A DNA stretch of 23,332 nucleotides, from positions 1-23,332 of the forward strand of contig JAGHBR010000542.1 of assembly GCA_021160885.1 (NCBI GenBank), written 5' to 3'. Shown here piece after piece: positions 14,484-22,072 of this stretch. The notes beneath the pieces are model-generated. The model was not told the DNA's origin and did no database searches. It was given only the letters and a program-made list of their open reading frames with translations. How positions within the stretch are numbered: position 1 is the first letter of the stretch; the number at the start of each line of letters is the position of its first letter. Position numbers and translations under genes: made by a program. This stretch comes from Caldisericaceae bacterium (GTDB lineage Bacteria > Calditrichota > Calditrichia > Calditrichales > Calditrichaceae).

Positions 14484-15860
14484 ATGAGATTTCCTGCCGA
14501 ACCTTTCAGAATTAAAGTGGTTGAACCACTGAAAATTACCAGCGAACAGGAAAGAGAACGACTCATTAAAGAAGCCGGTTACAATATTTTCATGATTCCC
14601 GCTGAATCGATCTACATCGATTTGTTAACCGATTCCGGCACCTCTGCCATGAGTGACAATCAGTGGGCCGGTCTGATGTTGGGTGACGAATCTTATGCCG
14701 GAAGTAAAAACTATTTCCATTTTGAGGAAACTGTTCGGCAAATTTTTGGTTTTAAAAACATCATTCCCACGCATCAGGGCAGGGTTGCTGAGAATTTGCT
14801 ATTTTCGAACATTCTTAAACCAGGTGACGTGGTGCCCAACAATATTCACTTTGACACTACGCGGGCCAATGTGGAATACCATCAGGCTCAGGCCCTGGAC
14901 TGTGTAATTGACGAAGGCCTCGATCCACAAAATCCTCATCCCTTTAAAGGAAATATGGATTTAAATAAGCTGGAGAAGGTTATTCAGCAATACGGCAAAG
15001 AACATGTGCCGGTTATTATGCTGACCATTACCAACAACAGCGGCGGCGGGCAGCCGGTTTCCATGCAAAACATTAAAGAAGTCAGCGCCCTGGCTAAAAA
15101 ATACCAAATTCCTTTCTTTTTTGATGCCTGCCGTTTTGCGGAAAATTGTTATTTCATTAAAGAGTGGGAAGAAGGCTATCAGAACAAATCCATTTTAGAA
15201 ATTGCTCAGGAAATGTTCAGTTATGCTGACGGCTGTACCATGAGCGCTAAAAAAGACGGTCTGGTTAATATCGGCGGTTTTTTAGCGCTGAACGACGATG
15301 ACTGGGCCCAACACATTACCAATATGCTTATTTTAATCGAAGGCTTTAAAACCTACGGCGGACTTGCCGGTCGTGATTTGGAATCGATTGCCCGCGGTTT
15401 AAAAGAGGTACTGGATGAAAACTACCTGCGCTTTAGAATTAATCAAACACGCTATCTTGGCGAAATGCTGGATGAACAGGGCATTCCCATCGTAAAGCCG
15501 GTGGGCGGTCATGCCGTTTACATCGACGCCAAACAATTTTTGCCCCACATTCCGCCAGAACAATTTCCGGGTCATGCTTTGGTTGTTGAACTTTACAAAC
15601 GGTATGGCATCCGCGCGGTTGAAATCGGCAGCCTGATGATGGCTAAAAATGATCCTCAAACCGGTAAAATGATTCCGCCAAAGTTAGAACTGGTTAGATT
15701 GGCTATTCCCAGACGCGTTTACACTAACATGCACATGCAGTACGTGGCTGAGGCCATCATCAATATTTACCAGGATCGCGAAAAATTAAAAGGATTTGAA
15801 ATAGAGTATGAACCTGAATTTTTGCGGCATTTTACGGCCAGACTTAAACCGGTTCAGTAA
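14484..15860 (+). CDS. tnaA: Tryptophanase (tryptophan indole-lyase) of the tryptophanase/tyrosine phenol-lyase family
   Basis: This 458-residue PLP beta-eliminating lyase splits L-tryptophan to indole, pyruvate and ammonia. ATG at 14484 has AAGGAA upstream, and the resulting N-terminus (RFPAEPFRIK) aligns with Citrobacter tyrosine phenol-lyase (TPL). Numbering then coincides with TPL: Q98-G99-R100 and Schiff-base K257 (SAKKDG). A frame opening at 14463 (ATGA overlap with the ABC ATPase stop) is the alternative start. Overall similarity is TPL-like (MSDNQWAGLM, EMFSYADGCTMS, GGLAGRD). The specificity residues, however, are those of tryptophanase: D124 (Thr in TPL, Asp137 in TnaA), I381 (Arg in TPL, Ile396 in TnaA) and H449 in LRHFTARL (Phe in TPL, His463 in TnaA). 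I therefore call it tryptophanase. It is the last gene of the operon. Confidence 0.88.
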   Translation: MRFPAEPFRIKVVEPLKITSEQERERLIKEAGYNIFMIPAESIYIDLLTDSGTSAMSDNQWAGLMLGDESYAGSKNYFHFEETVRQIFGFKNIIPTHQGRVAENLLFSNILKPGDVVPNNIHFDTTRANVEYHQAQALDCVIDEGLDPQNPHPFKGNMDLNKLEKVIQQYGKEHVPVIMLTITNNSGGGQPVSMQNIKEVSALAKKYQIPFFFDACRFAENCYFIKEWEEGYQNKSILEIAQEMFSYADGCTMSAKKDGLVNIGGFLALNDDDWAQHITNMLILIEGFKTYGGLAGRDLESIARGLKEVLDENYLRFRINQTRYLGEMLDEQGIPIVKPVGGHAVYIDAKQFLPHIPPEQFPGHALVVELYKRYGIRAVEIGSLMMAKNDPQTGKMIPPKLELVRLAIPRRVYTNMHMQYVAEAIINIYQDREKLKGFEIEYEPEFLRHFTARLKPVQ

Positions 15861-15868
15861 TTCTGATG

Positions 15869-15900
15869 TTTGGCTGGCTAAATGGCTGTCTTTAAATTTT
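15869..15900 (+). promoter_or_regulatory. Candidate Bacteroidota-type promoter of the sirtuin operon
   Basis: TTTG (15869-15872), exactly 20 nt, then TAAATTTT (15893-15900), one base away from TAnnTTTG. The sirtuin ATG is 111 nt downstream, implying a leader of roughly 100 nt containing a 7-bp hairpin, AAGCGTG/CACGCTT (15920-15926 with 15942-15948). Confidence 0.4.
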
Positions 15901-16011
15901 TAAAAAAACAAGTTGTGGCAAGCGTGTTCAAAACGATGGCGCACGCTTACCGATTGTCAAAGAGAACAATGCAATGGTTTCAGGTAATAAAAAATGGATT
16001 GAAAAGTAACT

Positions 16012-16728
16012 ATGTTTTCCAATAAATTCATTCAGCGCTTTTTAAAAGCCTGTCAAATCGTGGTTTTCACTGGGGATAACTTGTGTACTGAATCTAAAGA
16101 TGCGATGATTCAGGGGAACAATAAACAGCTTAGGGAGTTGTTTACTAATGATCAATTAAAACACAATGATCGTGATTTTTGGAAAAACGTAAAACGCATT
16201 CGAATGGATCTGGAAGCTGCTAAACCCAATTTAGGACACTATGCGCTGGTGGACCTTGAAAATCGTTTTGAAGATTTTACCTTGATTACGACTGCCATTG
16301 ATGGTTTGCATCAAAAAGCAGGAAATAATAAGTTGATTGAATTGCGTGGTAATATTCGCAGAAATTTGTGCTTGAAATGTGGTAAAAAATTCTACCAGCT
16401 ACGTGAGAATGATCCTCTAATTCCTGTGTGTCCCGCTTGTGGAGGGAAGGCCAGGCCTGATGTTCTACTAAATGACGAATCCATTGATCAAAATTTATTA
16501 AAACAGGCCCAACAGGCTGCAGCCGAAGCTGAATTGTTCATTGCCGTCTGTTTAAAAGATATGCACAAATATCATCATGCCTTGCCTTTAATTGCCAAAG
16601 CAAATGGCGCTTATCTGGTAGAATTGAACACGGAACGTTCCGCGTTGACTGAAAATGTGGATGAATTCGTTTCGGAGAATCCGGCTAAATTATTAACCGG
16701 ATTGGCCTTATTATTAGAAAAAGTTTAA
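16012..16728 (+). CDS. Degenerate SIR2-family (sirtuin) protein, predicted catalytically inactive
   Basis: The 238-residue protein is full-length for a sirtuin and follows the family order. The Rossmann loop is VVFTGDNLCTES (G21) in place of GAGxSxESG. KPNLGHYALVDLE is well kept. TTAIDGLHQKAGN stands in place of TQNIDGLHxxAG, with A95 for the conserved Asn. ELRGNIRRNLC has R112 where the catalytic His belongs. The zinc ribbon has all four cysteines (C120, C123, C140, C143), and ARPDVLLNDE replaces RPxVVxFGE. The scaffold and zinc site are kept while the NAD and catalytic residues are lost, so deacylase activity is unlikely; a binding or structural role is inferred. The reading frame is intact. 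It shares an operon with the TPR lipoprotein gene 18 nt downstream. The ribosome-binding site is poor. Confidence 0.85.
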   Translation: MFSNKFIQRFLKACQIVVFTGDNLCTESKDAMIQGNNKQLRELFTNDQLKHNDRDFWKNVKRIRMDLEAAKPNLGHYALVDLENRFEDFTLITTAIDGLHQKAGNNKLIELRGNIRRNLCLKCGKKFYQLRENDPLIPVCPACGGKARPDVLLNDESIDQNLLKQAQQAAAEAELFIAVCLKDMHKYHHALPLIAKANGAYLVELNTERSALTENVDEFVSENPAKLLTGLALLLEKV

Positions 16729-16746
16729 AAAAATACCTGGGAATCT

Positions 16747-18885
16747 ATGATCCATTTTAATAAAAAAACAGCTATCATTATTTCATTAATTTTCCTTTTA
16801 AGTTGTGCTTATTACAACACATTTTTTAATGCCAAACGCTATTACAATAAGGCGTTGGAAAAACAAAAAAATACCAAAAGCACACAAAAATTGCCGGGTG
16901 ATGTCAAAAAGAATTACCAGGCCGCCATTGAAAAATCATGGAAATTGATTAAGATTTATGGTGATAGCAATAAATATGCTGATGACGCGCTATTGCTGAT
17001 TGGTAAAGCCTATTACAATATTGGCGATTACACCAAGGCGGAGCGCACCTTAAATCAATTCCTGCTAAAATTTCTAAAAAGTGATTTAATACCTGAAGCC
17101 AAACTCTGGTTAGCCCGTACCTATGTAGCGCAGGAACGAAAAGAAGATGCCCTGAAATTATTGAATTCCCTGCTTTCGCAAAAACTGCCTAAACGCTTAG
17201 CCGCCGAAGCATTTTACATTTTAGGCAAACTTCATTTTGAACAGGGAGAATATGAGGAAGCTATTAAATTTTTAACAAGATCTGTTGATATTACGCGCGA
17301 TGACGAAATGAAAGGCGATGCGCTTTTTATGATGGGCGATGCATACTACCAGCTGAATGAACATGAAAATGCCATTGATAGTTATGATAAATTGAGTAAA
17401 CTGGACATCCCTGCAGTACGTGAATATGAAGCAACCGCCAAAAAAGTAGAATCATTAATTGAACTCGAAAAGTATGAAGAAGCAGAAAAAATTCTGCGAA
17501 AGATGCTTAGCTCACCACGTTTCAAAGATCAATTCTCTTTGATTGAAACGCGACTGGCCAACCTTTACGAAATTCAGGGGGAGATCGATCTGGCCCGTGA
17601 TTATTATTACGAGATCATTAAAAAATATCAGAGAAAAGAAGGTGCTATTCTAAGCTATTATTATCTTTGACAGCTTTACGAATATGAGTACGCTAATTTC
17701 GATTCGGCTCAGTCGTATTATGAAAAAGTTAAAAATCTGAAATCAAATCCTGAAGTTTTGGAAGATGCACGGGAAAAATCGAAGCTGCTTAAAGAGTATT
17801 TAAAGTTGCGAGATTTATTAAGTAAAGACAAACAGGATTTGTTAAAACTACAACGCGGCGATTCTCTTTTAACCGATAGCCTGGAAGTTGCCGGCGACAG
17901 TATAGTGGTTGGGCAATCAGCACAGGAACAGGCAAATTTAGTCCAAACAAAATTTGGTATGCGTCCCAAAAAAATATTTGAAATACCTGAGAAAGAAAAC
18001 GAAGAGTTCTGGCAGCGCGTCCGCTTTTACAAAGATTCCTTGCAGAAAGCAAGACGAGACACCATATTAACCTATCAGGATAGCTTAAAGCTATTCCCCG
18101 AAAAAAAAGCTAAAAAGCGTGCACGCAAGGTTTTGGTGAGCCGTACTCCGGAAGAGGTTAAAGAAAGTTTTAAAAAGAACTCTTTTGCCAAAGCCGAATA
18201 TTTTTTGCTCAAGTATCAAAATTACGATAGTGCAGCCACGGCCTATGCCCAATTTGCTAAGCAATTCGATGATTCGGTTCTTACTCCAAAAGCTTACTAC
18301 ACTCTTTATTACATATATCATAATTTAAAACACGATTCTTTAAAAGCCGATTCATTAAGGCAACTAATTATTTCAAAATATCCGGAAACCATTTATGGCA
18401 AAAAGCTTCGTGGGGTGGTAGATAAAAAAATGGAAGTTGAGCTTGTCTCTCAATCTGCAACCCTTTACCGCCAAGCCGAAGATTTATTGGATCAAGCGCA
18501 GTACAAAAAAGCGCTGCAAATTTTCAAGCAGATTGCGGAAACGGATTCCGGCAGTGTTTGGGCACAAAAAGCACGCTTTGCCATTGCTTATATTTATGAA
18601 AAATACTTAAACAATGTTCAAAAAGCTATTGACGCTTATTCGGAATTGGTAAAAGAGTATCCAACTTCTAAGTTTGCAACTATTGCTAAAAACAAAATTG
18701 CTCCTCCGCCTCCTGAACCGACACCGGAAGAACAAGCAAAAGCAGAAAAGCAAAACGAAACTAAGCAGAAAACTTTAGAGGGAGAAACTTCAGAAGATCA
18801 AGAAAAACAACAAATTAAAAGCCGAAAACCGCCGCTTGAAGAAAAAAAGGTTCCCGCCCAAGAAAAGCCTTTAAGAGAACGGTAG
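16747..18885 (+). pseudogene. Large TPR lipoprotein gene (PorW/SprE-like) interrupted by in-frame TGA
   Basis: Reading in one frame, 712 codons encode a lipoprotein (hydrophobic start, lipobox LLSC near residue 20, then AYYNTFFNAKRYYNKAL). Many TPR units follow, then a Lys/Glu/Pro/Gln-rich C-terminal tail (residues about 650-712). Codon 308 (17668-17670) is TGA. It falls inside a TPR helix (SYYYL-stop-QLYEYEY), and the frame continues unbroken with TPRs to 18885. The downstream part has no own ribosome-binding site, signal peptide or credible start; the TTG at 17758 is mid-repeat. The simplest reading is one gene hit by a point mutation (GGA or similar to TGA) or a sequencing error. If genuine, a 307-residue truncated lipoprotein is made. 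Similarity to PorW/SprE of type IX secretion rests on the lipobox-YNxxFN start and architecture, and is tentative. Confidence 0.75.
17668..17670 (+). other. In-frame TGA interrupting the TPR lipoprotein
   Basis: The codon sits at the small-residue position of a TPR helix A (after Y-Y-Y-L), where Gly, Ala or Ser is usual; GGA to TGA is a single change. No stable hairpin of bacterial SECIS type follows directly, so selenocysteine insertion is not supported. Confidence 0.85.
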
Positions 18886-18886
18886 C

Positions 18887-19363
18887 ATGAAAAAAAAAAT
18901 AAACACTTTTTTTAGTTGCATCTTTTTTTCAAAGCAAATTTTTATTATTTTAATCTTTTCTACTTTATTAACGACCTCGTACTGTTCATCAACAGTACGA
19001 TTTAGCAGCAATTCTGATTCGTTACCCGCAAAAAAGGGTAAACAAAATTTTTATGTTGGACAGGTTTTAAAAGGCAAGTGCTCGTTTTACGCCAGTAAAT
19101 TTCATGGCCGGAAAACCGCAAGCGGTGAAATTTACAATATGTTTGATCTTACGGCTGCGCATCGGACTTTACCTTTTGGTACTATTTTAGAAATTGAAAA
19201 CCTGTCTAATGGTAAAAAAGTGAAGGTAAGAGTAAATGATCGGGGCCCCTTCAAGGCCAATAGAATCCTTGATCTTTCATTGCAGGCAGCCAGGCAACTT
19301 GATTTTATTGAACAGGGAACGACAACCGTAAAAGCAACCATTATTGAATTAGGAAAAGAGTAG
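18887..19363 (+). CDS. rlpA: RlpA-family septal ring lytic transglycosylase-like protein
   Basis: The 158-residue protein has a long hydrophobic N-terminal segment (about 8-32) ending in SYCSS, a possible but non-ideal lipobox. A linker and a double-psi beta-barrel domain (about 62-155) follow. Diagnostic stretches are GKCSFYASKFHGRKTASGE, LTAAHRTLPFGTILEIENL, the VRVNDRGPFKANRILDLS core with its catalytic-type Asp, and AARQLDF. RlpA proteins are outer-membrane lipoproteins that cleave or bind denuded peptidoglycan; the C-terminal SPOR domain of the E. coli protein is absent here. It begins one base after the stop of the TPR lipoprotein gene, so the two share a transcript. Confidence 0.9.
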   Translation: MKKKINTFFSCIFFSKQIFIILIFSTLLTTSYCSSTVRFSSNSDSLPAKKGKQNFYVGQVLKGKCSFYASKFHGRKTASGEIYNMFDLTAAHRTLPFGTILEIENLSNGKKVKVRVNDRGPFKANRILDLSLQAARQLDFIEQGTTTVKATIIELGKE

Positions 19364-19399
19364 TAAAGAAATTTAGATTAACACAGGAGGTCTGATTGC

Positions 19400-19729
19400 A
19401 TGGGAAATTATGTGATATTAAATGATGATAATTTTGAACAGGAAGTCATAAAATCTAATGTGCCAGTACTTATTGATTTTTGGGCTGAATGGTGCATGCC
19501 CTGTAAAATGATAGCTCCGATCGTTGAAGAATTAGCCAATGAATATCAAGGAAAACTTAAAGTAGGCAAACTGGATGTAGATAGCAATCCCCAGGTGTCC
19601 ATGAAATATGGCATCCGTTCCATTCCGACTTTACTTATTTTTAAAAACGGGCAACCCGTGGATCAAATCATCGGTGCTGTGCCAAAAAAAGTCATCATCG
19701 ATAAACTTTTACCACATCTCAACAACTAA
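19400..19729 (+). CDS. trxA: Thioredoxin
   Basis: This 109-residue thiol-disulfide reductant has its active site in WAEWCMPCK with C32 and C35, the same numbering as E. coli Trx. The cis-proline region is RSIPTLLIFKNG, and the DVDSNP loop is typical. The intervening dipeptide is Met-Pro rather than Gly-Pro, a variation that alters redox potential in other thioredoxins; it still reads as cytosolic thioredoxin since there is no signal peptide. AGGAGGT at 19385-19391 sets the ATG. A strong intrinsic terminator follows 10 nt after the stop. Confidence 0.96.
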   Translation: MGNYVILNDDNFEQEVIKSNVPVLIDFWAEWCMPCKMIAPIVEELANEYQGKLKVGKLDVDSNPQVSMKYGIRSIPTLLIFKNGQPVDQIIGAVPKKVIIDKLLPHLNN

Positions 19730-19738
19730 TTTAATAAA

Positions 19739-19762
19739 GGGCTCATTTTTGAGCTCTTTTTT
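19739..19762 (+). terminator. Intrinsic terminator after trxA
   Basis: GGGCTCA (19739-19745) and TGAGCTC (19750-19756) form a 7-bp stem (one G-T pair) with a TTTT loop, followed directly by six T residues (19757-19762). This is the clearest terminator in the window; it ends the sirtuin-TPR-rlpA-trxA unit. Confidence 0.85.
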
Positions 19763-19781
19763 CATTTAACAATGGTGAACC

Positions 19782-20363
19782 ATGAAACCTATTTTTAAAC
19801 ATGCAGAATTTTACACAACAGTTAAAAGTGCCGACAAAATTTTAAAACCAGTTTATCCGGAAGTCGCTTTTTTAGGACGTTCTAACGTTGGTAAATCATC
19901 TTTGATTAATGCTTTGCTTGGCAAAAAAAATCTGGCATTAACTTCCTCGTCTCCCGGTAAAACCAGAGGTATCAATTATTTTTTAGTGGATCAAAAATAT
20001 TTTTTTGTTGATTTACCGGGCTATGGTTTTGCCAAAATTCCAAAATCCGAAAGATTGAAATGGCAAAAATTAATCGAAACCTATCTGTTAGAATCAAAGT
20101 TATTAAAACTTCTTTGCGTTTTGATAGATAGTCGTAGAGAATTAATGGAATCTGACGCACAGATGATTGATTGGTTGCAATACCATGAAAAACCTTTTAT
20201 TATAGTTCTTACTAAAACAGACAAATTGTCCAAAAATCAGTTGGCCAAAACATTAAGTTATTATCGCGATTATTTTTCTGATAATCATGTGTTACCTTTT
20301 TCTGTAAAATACAAAAAATTGATAATGGACACAGCGTTTTTTATTACTAAATTTTTAAGTTAA
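19782..20363 (+). CDS. engB: Ribosome-biogenesis GTP-binding protein EngB (YihA/YsxC)
   Basis: This 193-residue GTPase is needed for 50S subunit assembly. The G-motifs are in order: G1 GRSNVGKSS (32-40), G2 region SSSPGKTRGINYF, G3 DLPGYGFAKIP and G4 TKTD (about 146-149). The SPGKTR and LPGYG signatures are specific to EngB. Length is normal. It begins 19 nt after the trxA terminator's T-tract, so its own promoter is not obvious; read-through past the terminator may contribute. The ribosome-binding site (GGTGAA) is modest. Confidence 0.95.
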   Translation: MKPIFKHAEFYTTVKSADKILKPVYPEVAFLGRSNVGKSSLINALLGKKNLALTSSSPGKTRGINYFLVDQKYFFVDLPGYGFAKIPKSERLKWQKLIETYLLESKLLKLLCVLIDSRRELMESDAQMIDWLQYHEKPFIIVLTKTDKLSKNQLAKTLSYYRDYFSDNHVLPFSVKYKKLIMDTAFFITKFLS

Positions 20364-20371
20364 TAAATTAG
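20340..20371 (+). promoter_or_regulatory. Weak candidate promoter of the acyl-CoA carboxylase operon
   Basis: TTTA (20340-20343), exactly 20 nt, then TAAATTAG (20364-20371), 30 nt before the TTG start. The -7 box equals that of the tRNA promoter; the -33 box deviates at one base. It overlaps the 3' end of engB. Confidence 0.3.
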
Positions 20372-20401
20372 TGATATCTGAGTAAAAATAAGGGGAGTAT
20401 T

Positions 20402-22072
20402 TTGAAACAGGATAACGGAGATATTATTAAATCTCAAATCAATTTTGCATCAGAGATATCACAAGAAATCAGAGAATACTGGGACAAAGAGAAAGCCAGA
20501 ATTTCAGAAGAACGGCAAACTATTCACTTGGGTGGGGGCCCCAAAAATATTGAACGTCAACATGCCAAAAACAGACTCACCGCCCGCGAACGAATAAAAC
20601 ATTTGATCGACCCGGGCTCAACTTTTTATGAATTAGGTACTTACGCCGCTTACAAAATGTACGAAGAGTGGGGAGGCGCCCCCGCAGCCGGAACCATTAC
20701 CGGACTCGGTTACATCGAAGGCCGCCTGTGCATGATTATTGCTAACGATGCCACAGTAAAAGCCGGTTCTTTTTTCCCTATGACGGCCAAAAAAGTGATC
20801 AGGGCGCAAACCGTCGCCTACAAAAATCACCTGCCTACCATCTATCTGGTCGATTCAGCCGGTATTTTTTTACCCTTACAGGAAGATGTATTTCCGGACC
20901 AGGATGATTTTGGTCGCGTTTTTTATTTGAATGCCCGCATGAGCGCCAAAGGTATTCCACAAATTACAGCCATTATGGGCATGTGTGTGGCTGGTGGAGC
21001 TTACCTGCCGGTAATGACCGATACAATTTTAATGACCGAAGGCAGCGGACTCTTTTTAGGAGGCCCCGCTTTGGTTAAAGCAGCCATCGGCCAGCAAGTA
21101 AGCGCCGAAGAATTAGGCGGAGCCAGTATGCACGCTGAAATCAGTGGCACTATTGATTTTAAGGAGCCGAACGATCCATCAGCAATTAAACATATTCGTA
21201 AGCTGGTAAAGCAAATGGGCCAGCCTAAATCATCTCCAATAAGAAAAATCGATGCTGCCGATCCCCGATATCCGATCAGCGACCTTTACAAAATAATGCC
21301 TTTTAATCCCATGCAGGAATATGATGTGAGGGAGATCATTGCCCGTTTAGTAGATAATTCTGAATTTATTGAATATAAAAAAGATTTTGGGCAAACTCTG
21401 GTTTGCGGATATGCCCACATTGGAGGCTATCCGGTAGGAATCATTGCCAATCAAAAAGTTCATATTAAACGGAAAGGTAAACCACCTGAATTTGGAGGTG
21501 TTATTTACACAGAAAGTGCAGAAAAAGCAGCGCGCTTTATTATGGATTGTAATCAGAATACCATCACGCTACTTTTTATTCATGATGTTAATGGATTTAT
21601 GGTGGGGCGCGAAGCGGAACAAAGTGGCATTATCAAGGCTGGCGCAAAAATGGTTAATGCGGTGTCTAATTCAGTAGTACCCAAAATCAGCCTGATTATT
21701 GGCGGATCTTACGGTGCTGGTAATTACGCCATGTGTGGCAAGGCGTATGATCCCAATTTTATCTATTCCTGGCCAACATCAAAATATGCCGTAATGGGTG
21801 GGGCACAAGCTGCAAACACGTTGTTGGACTTAAAAATCAGGCAGTTAGAGCGTTCCGGGAAAAAATTGACCGATGAAGAGAAAGAGCAGCTTTTCCAGAA
21901 TATTAAACAAACTTACGAAGAACAAACAGATCCACGATATGCAGCTGCAAGACTGTGGGTAGACGAATTAATCTTACCGGAAGAAACCAGAAACCGTTTG
22001 ATTGTTTCTTTGCAGGCAGTGAGTCACATTACCGAATTTGAAACCTTTAATCCTGGAGTGATCCAGACATGA
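20402..22072 (+). CDS. Acyl-CoA carboxylase carboxyltransferase (beta) subunit, methylcrotonyl-CoA carboxylase type
   Basis: The 556-residue protein has the two crotonase-fold halves of biotin-dependent carboxyltransferases. It follows methylcrotonyl-CoA carboxylase beta closely: MIIANDATVKAGSFFPMT, YLVDSAGIFLPLQEDVFPD, MGMCVAGGAYLPVM, FLGGPALVKAAIG, GFMVGREAEQSGI, IIGGSYGAGNYAMCGKAYDP and MGGAQAAN. It would carboxylate a branched-chain enoyl-CoA (leucine pathway) with a separate biotin-bearing alpha subunit, which is not in this window. The TTG start has AAGGGGAG five bases upstream. A stretch at about residues 354-366 (HIKRKGKPPEFGG) is extra relative to the human beta subunit. A propionyl- or geranyl-CoA substrate is the alternative. 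It overlaps the hydratase gene by four bases. Confidence 0.85.
   Translation: MKQDNGDIIKSQINFASEISQEIREYWDKEKARISEERQTIHLGGGPKNIERQHAKNRLTARERIKHLIDPGSTFYELGTYAAYKMYEEWGGAPAAGTITGLGYIEGRLCMIIANDATVKAGSFFPMTAKKVIRAQTVAYKNHLPTIYLVDSAGIFLPLQEDVFPDQDDFGRVFYLNARMSAKGIPQITAIMGMCVAGGAYLPVMTDTILMTEGSGLFLGGPALVKAAIGQQVSAEELGGASMHAEISGTIDFKEPNDPSAIKHIRKLVKQMGQPKSSPIRKIDAADPRYPISDLYKIMPFNPMQEYDVREIIARLVDNSEFIEYKKDFGQTLVCGYAHIGGYPVGIIANQKVHIKRKGKPPEFGGVIYTESAEKAARFIMDCNQNTITLLFIHDVNGFMVGREAEQSGIIKAGAKMVNAVSNSVVPKISLIIGGSYGAGNYAMCGKAYDPNFIYSWPTSKYAVMGGAQAANTLLDLKIRQLERSGKKLTDEEKEQLFQNIKQTYEEQTDPRYAAARLWVDELILPEETRNRLIVSLQAVSHITEFETFNPGVIQT

Noticed and set aside
14463..15860. Tyrosine phenol-lyase
   Set aside because: Overall similarity is high, but the phenol-binding Arg381 and Thr124 are replaced by Ile and Asp as in tryptophanase.
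17668..17710. Selenocysteine codon with SECIS element
   Set aside because: No stable stem-loop follows the TGA, the protein is a TPR scaffold with no redox motif, and the position calls for a small residue such as Gly.
17758..18885. Independent gene starting at TTG 17758
   Set aside because: It is in the same frame as the upstream TPR gene, begins in mid-repeat, has no ribosome-binding site or signal peptide, and is fully explained as the part after the in-frame TGA.
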